Below are positions 1 to 6,404 of a DNA stretch of 9,310 nt, piece by piece (positions within the stretch are counted from its first letter, which is position 1; the number at the start of each line of letters is the position of its first letter). The stretch covers positions 1-9,310 of the forward strand of contig DAOUOU010000104.1 in the NCBI GenBank assembly GCA_030626465.1, in the 5' to 3' direction. This DNA comes from Bacteroidales bacterium (GTDB taxonomy: Bacteria > Bacteroidota > Bacteroidia > Bacteroidales > UBA10428). The position numbers were made by a program, and so were the translations under genes. The notes beneath the pieces are model-generated. The model saw only the letters and a program-made list of their open reading frames with translations. It ran no database searches and was not told the DNA's origin.

Positions 1-7
1 AATTAAA

Positions 8-28
8 AATTAATAATTAATAATTAAG
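8..28. repeat. AT-only short tandem repeat before the first gene
   Basis: The first 29 bases are almost entirely A and T. Bases 8-27 read as nearly three copies of the 7-mer AATTAAT, and base 28 breaks the third copy. The repeat ends directly in front of the ATG at base 30. Low-complexity tracts like this occur between genes in Bacteroidota, but the window is cut here, so its full extent, and whether it holds the promoter of the next gene, cannot be judged. Confidence 0.5.
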
Positions 29-29
29 A

Positions 30-767
30 ATGAAGAATGCTATTTTAATTTTTTTGAATTCTTGCCTGGCAATAGTATTATGTACCAGTTGTGAGATGGG
101 AAATTGTCTTCATGGAACAGGCAAAAAAACAAAACAAGTCTATGAAACGGGGTATTTTCGTGAGGTGAATGCACGGGGAATGTTTGAGATTATACTGGTG
201 CAGGATTCTTTTTATTATATTGAGCTGGAAGGGGGAGACAAAGTACTTGAATATACCGGAGTGAAGAATATAGATTCTATCTTATACCTTGACAATTCCA
301 ATGATTGTTTTTTTCTCCGGGATTATGAGAAGATTAAGTGTTATGTGCATTTTACAGATTACTTTGTAATAAGTTTATTCGATGTTTGTAAAGTTACCAG
401 TCAACATCCGATTACCTCAAATCTGACTATGATTGTGCCGGCTGAAATGGCAGAAGTGGACATTCAATTAGACAACCCGCATTTTCATTTCTACAATCAT
501 AGAAACACAGGTGGTTCTTATACTTTCCGGGGTTTTTGCGATTGGTGTGTAATATCCGGATATTATGCGGCCAAATTTGATCTTTCCAGTCTGATGACCC
601 GCGAAATGAATATAAACAATTCCACTATTGGGGATATATATGTGCGTGCTGATGAATTACTAAGGGTTCAAATTCACAACAAAGGCAATGTTTATTTTTA
701 CGGCTCACCCGAAATTATTATTGATTCTATTTCAGGAACAGGGCAACTATTTCCTGTTGAGGATTAG
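30..767 (+). CDS. DUF2807 (head GIN domain) family lipoprotein
   Basis: This 245-residue protein has a hydrophobic N-terminus (about residues 4-18) ending in L-C-T-S-C, so Cys21 is the likely lipidated residue. The Cys at the -3 position makes this lipobox atypical. From about residue 40 the protein follows the DUF2807 pattern: a 'F-R-E-V-N-A-R-G' type opening strand, alternating short beta strands, and near the C-terminus 'G-N-V-Y-F-Y-G-S-P' followed by 'I-S-G-T-G'. Family members are predicted right-handed beta-solenoids of unknown function that are often anchored in the Bacteroidota envelope and annotated as putative adhesin heads. The ATG at base 30 is the only sensible start because the signal sequence follows it. 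The gene converges on the spoIID-like gene with 63 bp between their stop codons, so it belongs to a separate unit that probably starts left of the window. The family call is fairly sure; an adhesive role is only inferred from the family name. Confidence 0.8.
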   Translation: MKNAILIFLNSCLAIVLCTSCEMGNCLHGTGKKTKQVYETGYFREVNARGMFEIILVQDSFYYIELEGGDKVLEYTGVKNIDSILYLDNSNDCFFLRDYEKIKCYVHFTDYFVISLFDVCKVTSQHPITSNLTMIVPAEMAEVDIQLDNPHFHFYNHRNTGGSYTFRGFCDWCVISGYYAAKFDLSSLMTREMNINNSTIGDIYVRADELLRVQIHNKGNVYFYGSPEIIIDSISGTGQLFPVED

Positions 768-830
768 CCAATGGGCGGAACAAGATCACACTGATTCAAG
801 TGATTGATACATTGTAAACCACATCAGATG

Positions 831-1988
831 CTATTCAGGCTTGAATCTGTGCAGCTCAATTTCGCGGTAATCTGCAATTTTTACATCATGAAAATAAAAG
901 TGTAAAATATCAAGACAGGTGTATCCAACAGCAGCCATTTCCATCGCACCTTGCTGACACATGCCAACCCCGTGACCATACCCTCTTCCTGAAATAATAA
1001 TTTCTTCGCCCGTATCTTTCACTGAGAAAAAGGCAGATTTCAAATGAAAAGTCTCCCTCACGGTACGAAGGTTAATATTAATACCGTTGATCAGTACGAA
1101 TTTTGTTCTGTGAGGAGAATGAAAGGTAAAATTATAGTTCTCGTAATTGATCGTATTCGATTTGGAACTGTTAATAAAATTTATCCAGTCTTTCCGATTA
1201 ATGGATTGTGCCCATGATGCATTCGACGATCTCAGGCAAAAAGGGTCTTTCACAGATTGCAGATAAGGCAAATCTTTCAGCCATACTTGCCCTGCTGTAC
1301 TGGTTTCTCCGCCACAATTGCTATGAAAGGGAGACATAATGACTACCGATTCATTGTCTATAAGCACTTTTCCGGATGTCGATTGAGTCGCATATTGTAT
1401 TAGACTATTACTTGTCGACCTGCCTTTAAAGGCCTGGCAATGAACTGCATCACACAGATTGAATCCTTCCTCGGCATGTTTAAGCATGTTTTTAATGGCA
1501 AAGGTCCTTATCAGAATAGCCTGGGCTTTGTAATATTCAGAAGGTGCGTGGTTGCCTCCTTCAGCTTCAAGTACCGATGCAATATACTTCTCCAAATCCA
1601 GCTTATTGATTATTCTTATTTGCTTATCGGTGCAGGTCATAATCAGATTATCATCGTATTCTCTTCCTTCAGCAACAGGATTTACAGGTTTTACATTCAG
1701 TATGCCACTGCCTGAAGTACATATCAATTCTATTTCAATGAAATTTCCTATGAAATTGCGTTTATCTCGAATTTCAAGCTCATTTCCAAATCTGCTTATA
1801 TGAAAAATATTTCCCTTCTTATATTCTCCAAGGGTTTCTTTTCCTTTTTTAAGTAAGTATTTCCCCTGTTTGATATTCACAACAATGGAATTTATCTCTT
1901 TCTCACCGAAGACGGATATATTTATATTTTGAGCTTTCTGGGTTTGTATGCAAACAAAAGCAAGAATGATGAATGTACTTACGCGCAT
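831..1988 (-). CDS. SpoIID/LytB domain protein (peptidoglycan lytic transglycosylase-like)
   Basis: This 385-residue exported protein has an N-terminal hydrophobic signal (residues 4-16, then QTQKAQ). The SpoIID domain spans about residues 125-370. It shows L-E-K-Y-I-A-S-V-L-E-A-E at 132-143, where Glu143 aligns with the catalytic glutamate of SpoIID. It then has the A-Q-A-I-L-I-R-T-F-A helix at 155-164, a C-D-A-V-H-C-Q-A-F-K-G segment at 179-189, S-N-C-G-G at 223-227, and the signature G-R-G-Y-G-H-G-V-G-M-C-Q-Q-G-A at 334-348. Family members cleave glycan strands that lack stem peptides (SpoIID) or enhance amidases (LytB); here it would act in the periplasm. The ATG lies 2 bp downstream of the lpxB stop codon, so the two genes are almost certainly co-transcribed, with this gene last in the operon. 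Residues 20-125 form a beta-rich N-terminal region I cannot assign. Domain call is secure; the exact activity is inferred. Confidence 0.9.
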   Translation of the reverse strand: MRVSTFIILAFVCIQTQKAQNINISVFGEKEINSIVVNIKQGKYLLKKGKETLGEYKKGNIFHISRFGNELEIRDKRNFIGNFIEIELICTSGSGILNVKPVNPVAEGREYDDNLIMTCTDKQIRIINKLDLEKYIASVLEAEGGNHAPSEYYKAQAILIRTFAIKNMLKHAEEGFNLCDAVHCQAFKGRSTSNSLIQYATQSTSGKVLIDNESVVIMSPFHSNCGGETSTAGQVWLKDLPYLQSVKDPFCLRSSNASWAQSINRKDWINFINSSKSNTINYENYNFTFHSPHRTKFVLINGININLRTVRETFHLKSAFFSVKDTGEEIIISGRGYGHGVGMCQQGAMEMAAVGYTCLDILHFYFHDVKIADYREIELHRFKPE

Positions 1989-1990
1989 AG

Positions 1991-3103
1991 TTATTGAGTT
2001 AAATACTGATACATACTTTTAGCTACTCTTTCAGATGTGCCCTCTTTACTTACTTTTTTTTTCAGGACCTTAAATTCATCCAGCATTTGTTGCCTGTACT
2101 CCCTGTCGGAAAGAATTCGGTTCAGTTCAATCCGTATATCGCGAGCCAGGTGAAACTGCAACAATTCTTTTACTATTTCTTTATTCATAATGATATTCAC
2201 CAGTGAAAAAAAACGTATTCTGAAAAAAGGTTTCCCGATAATGTATGTTGGTGTGCTGAGCTTATAAATTACTACTTCCGGAACATCAAAAAGTGCAGTT
2301 TCCAGGGTTGCAGTTCCTGAAGTAACAACTGCAGCTTTTGCACGATGGAGTAAATCATAGGTCTGGTTGTATACAATACTAATATTTGTTCCTGTAAGAT
2401 ATTGTTCGTAGTATTCGGTTTTTATCGACGGGGCCCCTGCAAGGACCAACTGATAATCTGCCAGATCCTTACAGGCCTCGATCATTTCCGGCAAACAGTG
2501 ATAAATTTCTGTTTTCCTGCTACCTGCGAGAAGTGCAATAATTGGCTTGTCAGACAATTGATTGTTCTTTTTGAATTGCTCATCAGAGGCAGGAGCGAAT
2601 GCAGCAATAGCATCGCTTAGCGGATTGCCTGTATACTCAGCAGAAATTCCGAGCTCACGGAAATATTTTTCTTCGAAGGGCAGGATTACAAACAATTTAT
2701 CCACGAATTTTCGAATACGCTTTACTCTCGATTTTCTTGAGGCCCATACCTTGGGCGCTATATAGTAAAGGACTTTTATACCCTGCTTTTTGCCAAACTC
2801 AGCTATCTTCAGATTAAAGCCGGGATAATCGATAAGTACGAGTACATCAGGCTTGTAATTTATGATATCATTCCGGCAGTATTCAATGGATTTATTAATC
2901 GTCTTAATATTCTTTACTACTTCCCAGATTCCAATGAATGACATTTTTTTGTAATGAAAAGCTAATGAGGCACCTGCTTCACTCATCATATCTCCGCCAA
3001 AACCTCTGAACCGGGCTTTGTCATCCAGTTTTTTAAGATGCCTGATAAGATTGCTTCCGTGTAAATCGCCTGATGCTTCACCTGCTACAATATAATATTT
3101 CAT
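1991..3103 (-). CDS. lpxB: Lipid-A-disaccharide synthase LpxB
   Basis: LpxB joins UDP-2,3-diacylglucosamine and lipid X into the tetraacyl disaccharide 1-phosphate of lipid A, working at the cytoplasmic face of the inner membrane. From the ATG at 3103 the protein is 370 residues, normal for the family. It begins M-K-Y-Y-I-V-A-G-E-A-S-G-D (the G-E-A-S-G-D signature at 8-13) and has G-G-D-M-M at 37-41. It continues with L-I-D-Y-P-G-F-N at 90-97 (with the conserved aspartate), Y-I-A-P-K-V-W-A at 114-121, T-G-N-P-L at 158-162, L-L-A-G-S-R at 191-196, and S-G-T-A-T-L-E-T at 262-269. The C-terminal N-I-I-M and K-E-L-L-Q segments at 303-316 match the nucleotide-sugar binding GT-B half. The frame is open upstream to a GTG at 3196, but those 31 residues lack family similarity and overlap the upstream gene, so I reject that start. 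It sits 49 bp after the small membrane protein gene and 2 bp before the spoIID-like gene. Confidence 0.97.
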   Translation of the reverse strand: MKYYIVAGEASGDLHGSNLIRHLKKLDDKARFRGFGGDMMSEAGASLAFHYKKMSFIGIWEVVKNIKTINKSIEYCRNDIINYKPDVLVLIDYPGFNLKIAEFGKKQGIKVLYYIAPKVWASRKSRVKRIRKFVDKLFVILPFEEKYFRELGISAEYTGNPLSDAIAAFAPASDEQFKKNNQLSDKPIIALLAGSRKTEIYHCLPEMIEACKDLADYQLVLAGAPSIKTEYYEQYLTGTNISIVYNQTYDLLHRAKAAVVTSGTATLETALFDVPEVVIYKLSTPTYIIGKPFFRIRFFSLVNIIMNKEIVKELLQFHLARDIRIELNRILSDREYRQQMLDEFKVLKKKVSKEGTSERVAKSMYQYLTQ

Positions 3104-3152
3104 GTATTGGACAGTTTTGCTGATAAGGTGTTTGAACCTATTGAATAGAAAG

Positions 3153-3458
3153 TTAAAGAATAAAACTGATAAATAATAATCCTGCTGTAAGCACACCTGT
3201 ACTGATCAAAACACCTTTTGCAATCTGCATTTGGTTTTTCCAGATTAACAAAAAGAACAACAAGGCATTTGGAAATATACAACGACTTAAAAAAAGAGGT
3301 AAGAATTTTACCATCATACGCCCGTAATATTCCCCGATGAATGAAAGATGACTCATCTTAGGCATTACAAAAACGAAATAAAGTATTACCGGGAGTGCAA
3401 CACCAACAACGATGCCGACTAATAATGTGTTTAACTTTTGCAAATTTAAAAATCCCAT
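3153..3458 (-). CDS. Small integral membrane protein, function unknown
   Basis: This 101-residue, strongly hydrophobic protein is not one I recognise. Hydrophobic segments lie at about residues 10-31 (L-L-V-G-I-V-V-G-V-A-L-P-V onward), 51-71 (F-L-P-L-F-L-S-R-C onward) and 79-101, giving roughly three membrane helices. A short loop at 32-50 carries charged and aromatic residues (S-F-I-G-E-Y-Y-G-R). The ATG lies inside the last codons of surE, giving a 13-bp overlap in a different frame, which is typical of translational coupling. Its position between surE and lpxB, in the same orientation, suggests a real gene that may work at the inner membrane near lipid A synthesis, but that is inference from context alone. 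An overlapping frame at 3100-3282 has no such support. Existence of the gene is likely; its role is unknown. Confidence 0.75.
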   Translation of the reverse strand: MGFLNLQKLNTLLVGIVVGVALPVILYFVFVMPKMSHLSFIGEYYGRMMVKFLPLFLSRCIFPNALLFFLLIWKNQMQIAKGVLISTGVLTAGLLFISFIL

Positions 3459-4213
3459 TTTTTCATAAGGTCAATGGTAGAATAACATGTCAGATCTGTT
3501 CTTAAAGGAACTATGGCAATATAGTTATTTTTTAGTGCCCATTCATCCGTATCGGTCGCTTCAGGTTCTCTGTTAAAATATTCACCGGTTAGCCAGTAAT
3601 ATTCATGCCCGGCAGGATCGGTTCGACGATCAAATTCTTCCTGCCAGAAACCCATAGTTTGTCTGCATATACGGATGCCTTTAATATCTTTTTCCGAAAC
3701 ATCGGGGTAGTTAACGTTCAAACAGGTATGTAGAGGCAATCCGTATTTAAGAACCTTTGAGGCAATTTTCTGTGAGAATTTTTTTGCCATGTCAAAATTT
3801 GCTTTCGGATCAAAACTGATCAGGGAAAATCCTATCGAAGGTATGCCATTCACACAACCTTCAAGAGCAGCACCCATAGTACCGGAATATAATACACTGG
3901 TTGAACTGTTGGAACCATGATTGATTCCTGATACCAGCAGATCAGGCTTGCGCGGCAATAACCGATTGAAAGCCAATTTTACACAATCGGCCGGAGTACC
4001 ATTTACAGCGTAACTTATGCTGCCGTTTAGTCGTGCTTTCCGGACGCGTAAAGGTTGTTTTACGGTGATGGCCTGAGACATACCTGATTGCGGTTCTAAG
4101 GGTGCAACAACAACAACCTCTCCCAAGAATTCCATAGTATCAACAAGAGAGGCTATTCCTCTTGAGTCCAAGCCGTCATCATTTGTTACCAATATCAGAT
4201 TTTTCTTCGTCAT
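3446..4213 (-). CDS. surE: 5'/3'-nucleotidase SurE
   Basis: SurE removes phosphate from nucleoside 5'- and 3'-monophosphates, and some members also act on short polyphosphate; it is a metal-dependent cytoplasmic enzyme. The 255-residue length is normal. The N-terminal I-L-V-T-N-D-D-G at 7-14 provides the metal-binding Asp12 and Asp13. P-Q-S-G-M-S at 41-46 carries the conserved Ser43. N-G-T-P-A-D-C-V at 71-78 and V-S-G-I-N-H-G at 94-100 (with metal ligand Asn98) complete the active site, followed by Y-S-G-T-M-G-A-A-L-E-G at 109-119. The start ATG is followed at once by the conserved beta strand, so it is well placed. The gene is first in the surE / membrane protein / lpxB / spoIID-like run, and a candidate promoter sits about 35 bp upstream. 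Confidence 0.97.
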   Translation of the reverse strand: MTKKNLILVTNDDGLDSRGIASLVDTMEFLGEVVVVAPLEPQSGMSQAITVKQPLRVRKARLNGSISYAVNGTPADCVKLAFNRLLPRKPDLLVSGINHGSNSSTSVLYSGTMGAALEGCVNGIPSIGFSLISFDPKANFDMAKKFSQKIASKVLKYGLPLHTCLNVNYPDVSEKDIKGIRICRQTMGFWQEEFDRRTDPAGHEYYWLTGEYFNREPEATDTDEWALKNNYIAIVPLRTDLTCYSTIDLMKKWDF

Positions 4214-4246
4214 CCTTCAAAATTATCAAACCATGAAAATGAATGG

Positions 4247-4277
4247 CAAAGATAGGATATTCATTGATTGCCGGAAA
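4247..4277 (-). promoter_or_regulatory. Candidate Bacteroidota-type promoter of the surE-lpxB operon
   Basis: Read on the minus strand, TATCTTTG (4254 down to 4247) matches the Bacteroidota -7 consensus TAnnTTTG at every fixed position. Nineteen bases upstream lies TTTC (4277 down to 4274), a three-of-four match to the -33 TTTG box. Transcription would start at about 4240, giving a leader of around 27 bases before the surE ATG. The match is by eye only; such motifs also arise by chance in AT-rich DNA. Confidence 0.45.
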
Positions 4278-4309
4278 AGGATTCTTGGAGAATTCGTAAA
4301 ATCCTTCCG
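4272..4309. repeat. Imperfect inverted repeat overlapping the -33 region
   Basis: CGGAAAAGGATT (4272-4283) can pair with AATCCTTCCG (4300-4309), giving ten base pairs with a two-base AA bulge and a 16-base loop that contains GAATTC. The left arm covers the proposed -33 box of the surE promoter. It could be an operator, part of an RNA structure or chance. No T-run follows on either strand, so it does not look like an intrinsic terminator. Confidence 0.3.
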
Positions 4310-4334
4310 CAGGATAATCCGTTAGTACAGATTT

Positions 4335-4360
4335 AAAATTGACAGGGTGGTAAAGTCAAT
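4335..4360 (-). terminator. Weak terminator-like hairpin after the DUF362 gene
   Basis: On the minus strand, 7 bases past the DUF362 stop codon, ATTGAC (4360-4355) and GTCAAT (4343-4338) form a six-pair stem around an 11-base loop, followed by a short run of T (four counting the last stem base). The stem is short and AU-rich and the T tract is brief, so it may only partly end transcription. It fits the 153-bp gap that separates the DUF362 gene from surE. Confidence 0.3.
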
Positions 4361-4366
4361 ACCTGC

Positions 4367-6343
4367 TTATTGGATTACGATTCTCTGGCTTGTTACGAAA
4401 TCTTCCGATCTAACACTAACCACATAGATTCCAACAGGTACCTTTCCAGCTTCTTGCCCTATATTCCATACAACCCTGTGAAAACCTGCCGGCATTTTTT
4501 CATTCACCAGGTTTGTGATATGTCTGCCATTGATATCAAAGATATCGACAAGAGTTTTTGCCTGAGCTTGAATTTCAAATTCAATTATTGCTCTATCTGT
4601 AGCAGGATTGGGATAACATCGCATGGGTTTTATTTCGAACTGAGTAGGAACCGGAGATGAATTCACTCCGCCTGTGTCAGTTGCAGAGGTATGAAAGGTA
4701 AGTCCGGGTACCCGGTTTCCTGCATAATTATTATTGCTCTCAACCTCACATATATTCAGTGCAAAACTATAGTCATTGTATTGATTCAGGGTTTTGACCA
4801 TTAAGGTATTTACACCTTTTCCGATACTGATATCGACAATTTCCGTGTATATATCATTATCACCATATACGTTTATTCCTGAGAATGAATAGACTTTTTC
4901 TCCATTGATATAAACATAGATGTCTTCATGGGTGCCGATCCAGAGCTCGGCAGCCTGAATGACAGGAGAAGAAAAATAGCTGAAAGCATAAGTGATAATA
5001 TCTTCCTGCCCCTCATAAAAGCTTAGCAGATCTATTCTGTCGTCGAAGAAATACACCGGTTCAGACCAATCATTCTCGCCGGCAACAGGTTTAACCGTAT
5101 CTTCTCCGGTGATAAGATCCTGAGAAATATCTGTTGAGTTAAAAACCTGGGAAAGCAACCAGGTTCGGTTACTCTGGCCGAATTTTCCGTTTGAGGAGGA
5201 ATTTTTAATGACTTGTTTTTTTACTTCATCCAGGGGTACTCCTGTAAGTATTATTTGCTCAGGATTGTTTGTCCCCAAACCAATCTTTTCTGCAAGGGTT
5301 ATGTGGGCTATATCATCCGGGTTCAGACAAAACAAGCGTGCGCTAACATGGTCAATTGCTACAGGATCGGCTCCTGCAAGAACAGTATTGAAACGTACCT
5401 GATTCGTACCATCGTAAGTTTTATATTTTTGAAGACACATGATGGCATCTACTACGACAAAGTCTATGTCTGCAACAGCACATATATCAACTATTTCTTC
5501 TGTTGTCCACCTTCTGTGATCAACGTCATGAACAAGACCTCCATAATAAGCTGATCCTTTCATCTTATTGTACCCATAATAGCATCCCGGGGCTGTCCCA
5601 ATCTGATTTTTCAAAGCATTTGTAATACCCGTGTCATGAATTTTTAGCACAGGTACAGAAATATACACATCCGCATCAATTTCTTCCTGATGAACATGGT
5701 ATCTTCCGTTATGAGGTGCTGCAGTGGCTTTACTGCCAAGAGTAATTTCGATGGTCTGTTCATAGCTTTGGTTTAGATTAAACAACCTGAAATTGATACC
5801 GGAAAGATAGGGATCCGTTAACAGAACCCGGTATCCGGAATTATCCCATACACTGCCCGACTCATTAACAACATCATTTGTTCTTGCGGTACCCTCACCA
5901 ATAATAATCTCTACATCGCCTCCGGTATGCTCGTCAATAATTTTAATAAGGGATTTAACAACCCTGACATCTGTGTTTTCTCCTTCACCTGAAGGACTAT
6001 TTCCTCCCACAAGATTTACCTTTACCATCACCTTATCTCCTTCACTGATGACCCAGTCCAATCCTCCTTGCAGTTCAATGGCTTTTCTTACCATGTTTTC
6101 GATCTGCTGGTAGGATGGATTAATGCTTCTTGAAACCGGATCAGCCAACTCCCCGTAGTCGGAAGGAACAATGGAAACCTTTGTTGTAGCTGCTGTTACA
6201 GCATCAAATTCTGATTCGTACCTGAATGTACCTACCTCTTTGGCATATTTAACTGAAATGGTCAGATCCCAGCAAATTGCAATAAATGCAGCAACCAGCA
6301 GGAGCGTAGTGATGGTTCTTTTTCTTGTGAGTTTTTGAATCAT
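4367..6343 (-). CDS. Secreted DUF362 protein with beta-sandwich region and T9SS type A sorting domain
   Basis: This 658-residue protein has a basic N-terminus with a hydrophobic stretch (residues 11-24), probably a Sec signal. A DUF362 (COG2006-like) domain covers about 55-370. Its recognisable parts are M-V-K-V-N-L-V-G-G at 106-114, I-I-I-G-E-G-T at 146-152, the core K-I-H-D-T-G-I-T-N-A-L-K-N-Q-I-G at 234-249, V-V-V-D-A-I at 296-301, and A-G-A-D-P-V-A-I-D at 323-331. No ferredoxin CxxCxxC cluster is present, unlike some DUF362 proteins. Residues about 425-535 look like a beta-sandwich, with I-G-T-H-E-D-I-Y-V-Y-I-N-G at 469-481. The last about 87 residues (572-658) are a T9SS type A sorting domain: C-Y-P-N-P-A-T at 576-582, I-F-D-I-N-G-R at 601-607, and G-I-Y-V-V-S-V at 638-644. 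It should therefore cross the outer membrane by T9SS and be released or surface-attached. Activity is unknown. It lies 61 bp after the permease gene and may be co-transcribed with it; a weak TTTA-N19-TAACTTTT promoter-like match at 6430-6400 is a less certain alternative. Confidence 0.88.
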   Translation of the reverse strand: MIQKLTRKRTITTLLLVAAFIAICWDLTISVKYAKEVGTFRYESEFDAVTAATTKVSIVPSDYGELADPVSRSINPSYQQIENMVRKAIELQGGLDWVISEGDKVMVKVNLVGGNSPSGEGENTDVRVVKSLIKIIDEHTGGDVEIIIGEGTARTNDVVNESGSVWDNSGYRVLLTDPYLSGINFRLFNLNQSYEQTIEITLGSKATAAPHNGRYHVHQEEIDADVYISVPVLKIHDTGITNALKNQIGTAPGCYYGYNKMKGSAYYGGLVHDVDHRRWTTEEIVDICAVADIDFVVVDAIMCLQKYKTYDGTNQVRFNTVLAGADPVAIDHVSARLFCLNPDDIAHITLAEKIGLGTNNPEQIILTGVPLDEVKKQVIKNSSSNGKFGQSNRTWLLSQVFNSTDISQDLITGEDTVKPVAGENDWSEPVYFFDDRIDLLSFYEGQEDIITYAFSYFSSPVIQAAELWIGTHEDIYVYINGEKVYSFSGINVYGDNDIYTEIVDISIGKGVNTLMVKTLNQYNDYSFALNICEVESNNNYAGNRVPGLTFHTSATDTGGVNSSPVPTQFEIKPMRCYPNPATDRAIIEFEIQAQAKTLVDIFDINGRHITNLVNEKMPAGFHRVVWNIGQEAGKVPVGIYVVSVRSEDFVTSQRIVIQ

Positions 6344-6369
6344 TAATATGGTATTGTATTATTTCTGAT

Positions 6370-6385
6370 TAATATTTTAATATTA
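6370..6385. repeat. AT-only palindrome between permease and DUF362 genes
   Basis: The 16 bases are seven-base complementary arms (TAATATT and AATATTA) around TT. They sit in the 61-bp gap between the permease and DUF362 genes. With no G or C the hairpin would be unstable, so it is probably just a consequence of base composition, though a binding site is possible. Confidence 0.25.
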
Positions 6386-6404
6386 CTTAAATTTTTACGA
6401 AAAG

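Noticed and set aside
768..846. Terminator between the convergent DUF2807 and spoIID-like genes.
   Set aside because: Only two five-pair stems were seen (ATCAC/GTGAT near 785-804 and ATTCA/TGAAT at 833-846), neither with a following T-run, so the support is too weak.
1440..1803. Plus-strand open frames opposite the spoIID-like gene.
   Set aside because: They lie fully antisense to a gene with clear catalytic motifs and have no plausible domain of their own.
3104..3196. A longer lpxB starting at a GTG at 3196.
   Set aside because: The extra 31 residues do not resemble LpxB and overlap the upstream membrane protein gene, while the ATG at 3103 gives the conserved family N-terminus.
3100..3282. 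A separate 60-residue minus-strand gene.
   Set aside because: It overlaps the end of the better-supported membrane protein gene and the start of lpxB in another frame, and shows no recognisable domain.
5208..5554. Plus-strand open frames opposite the DUF362 gene.
   Set aside because: They overlap the conserved DUF362 core in antisense and look like chance open frames.
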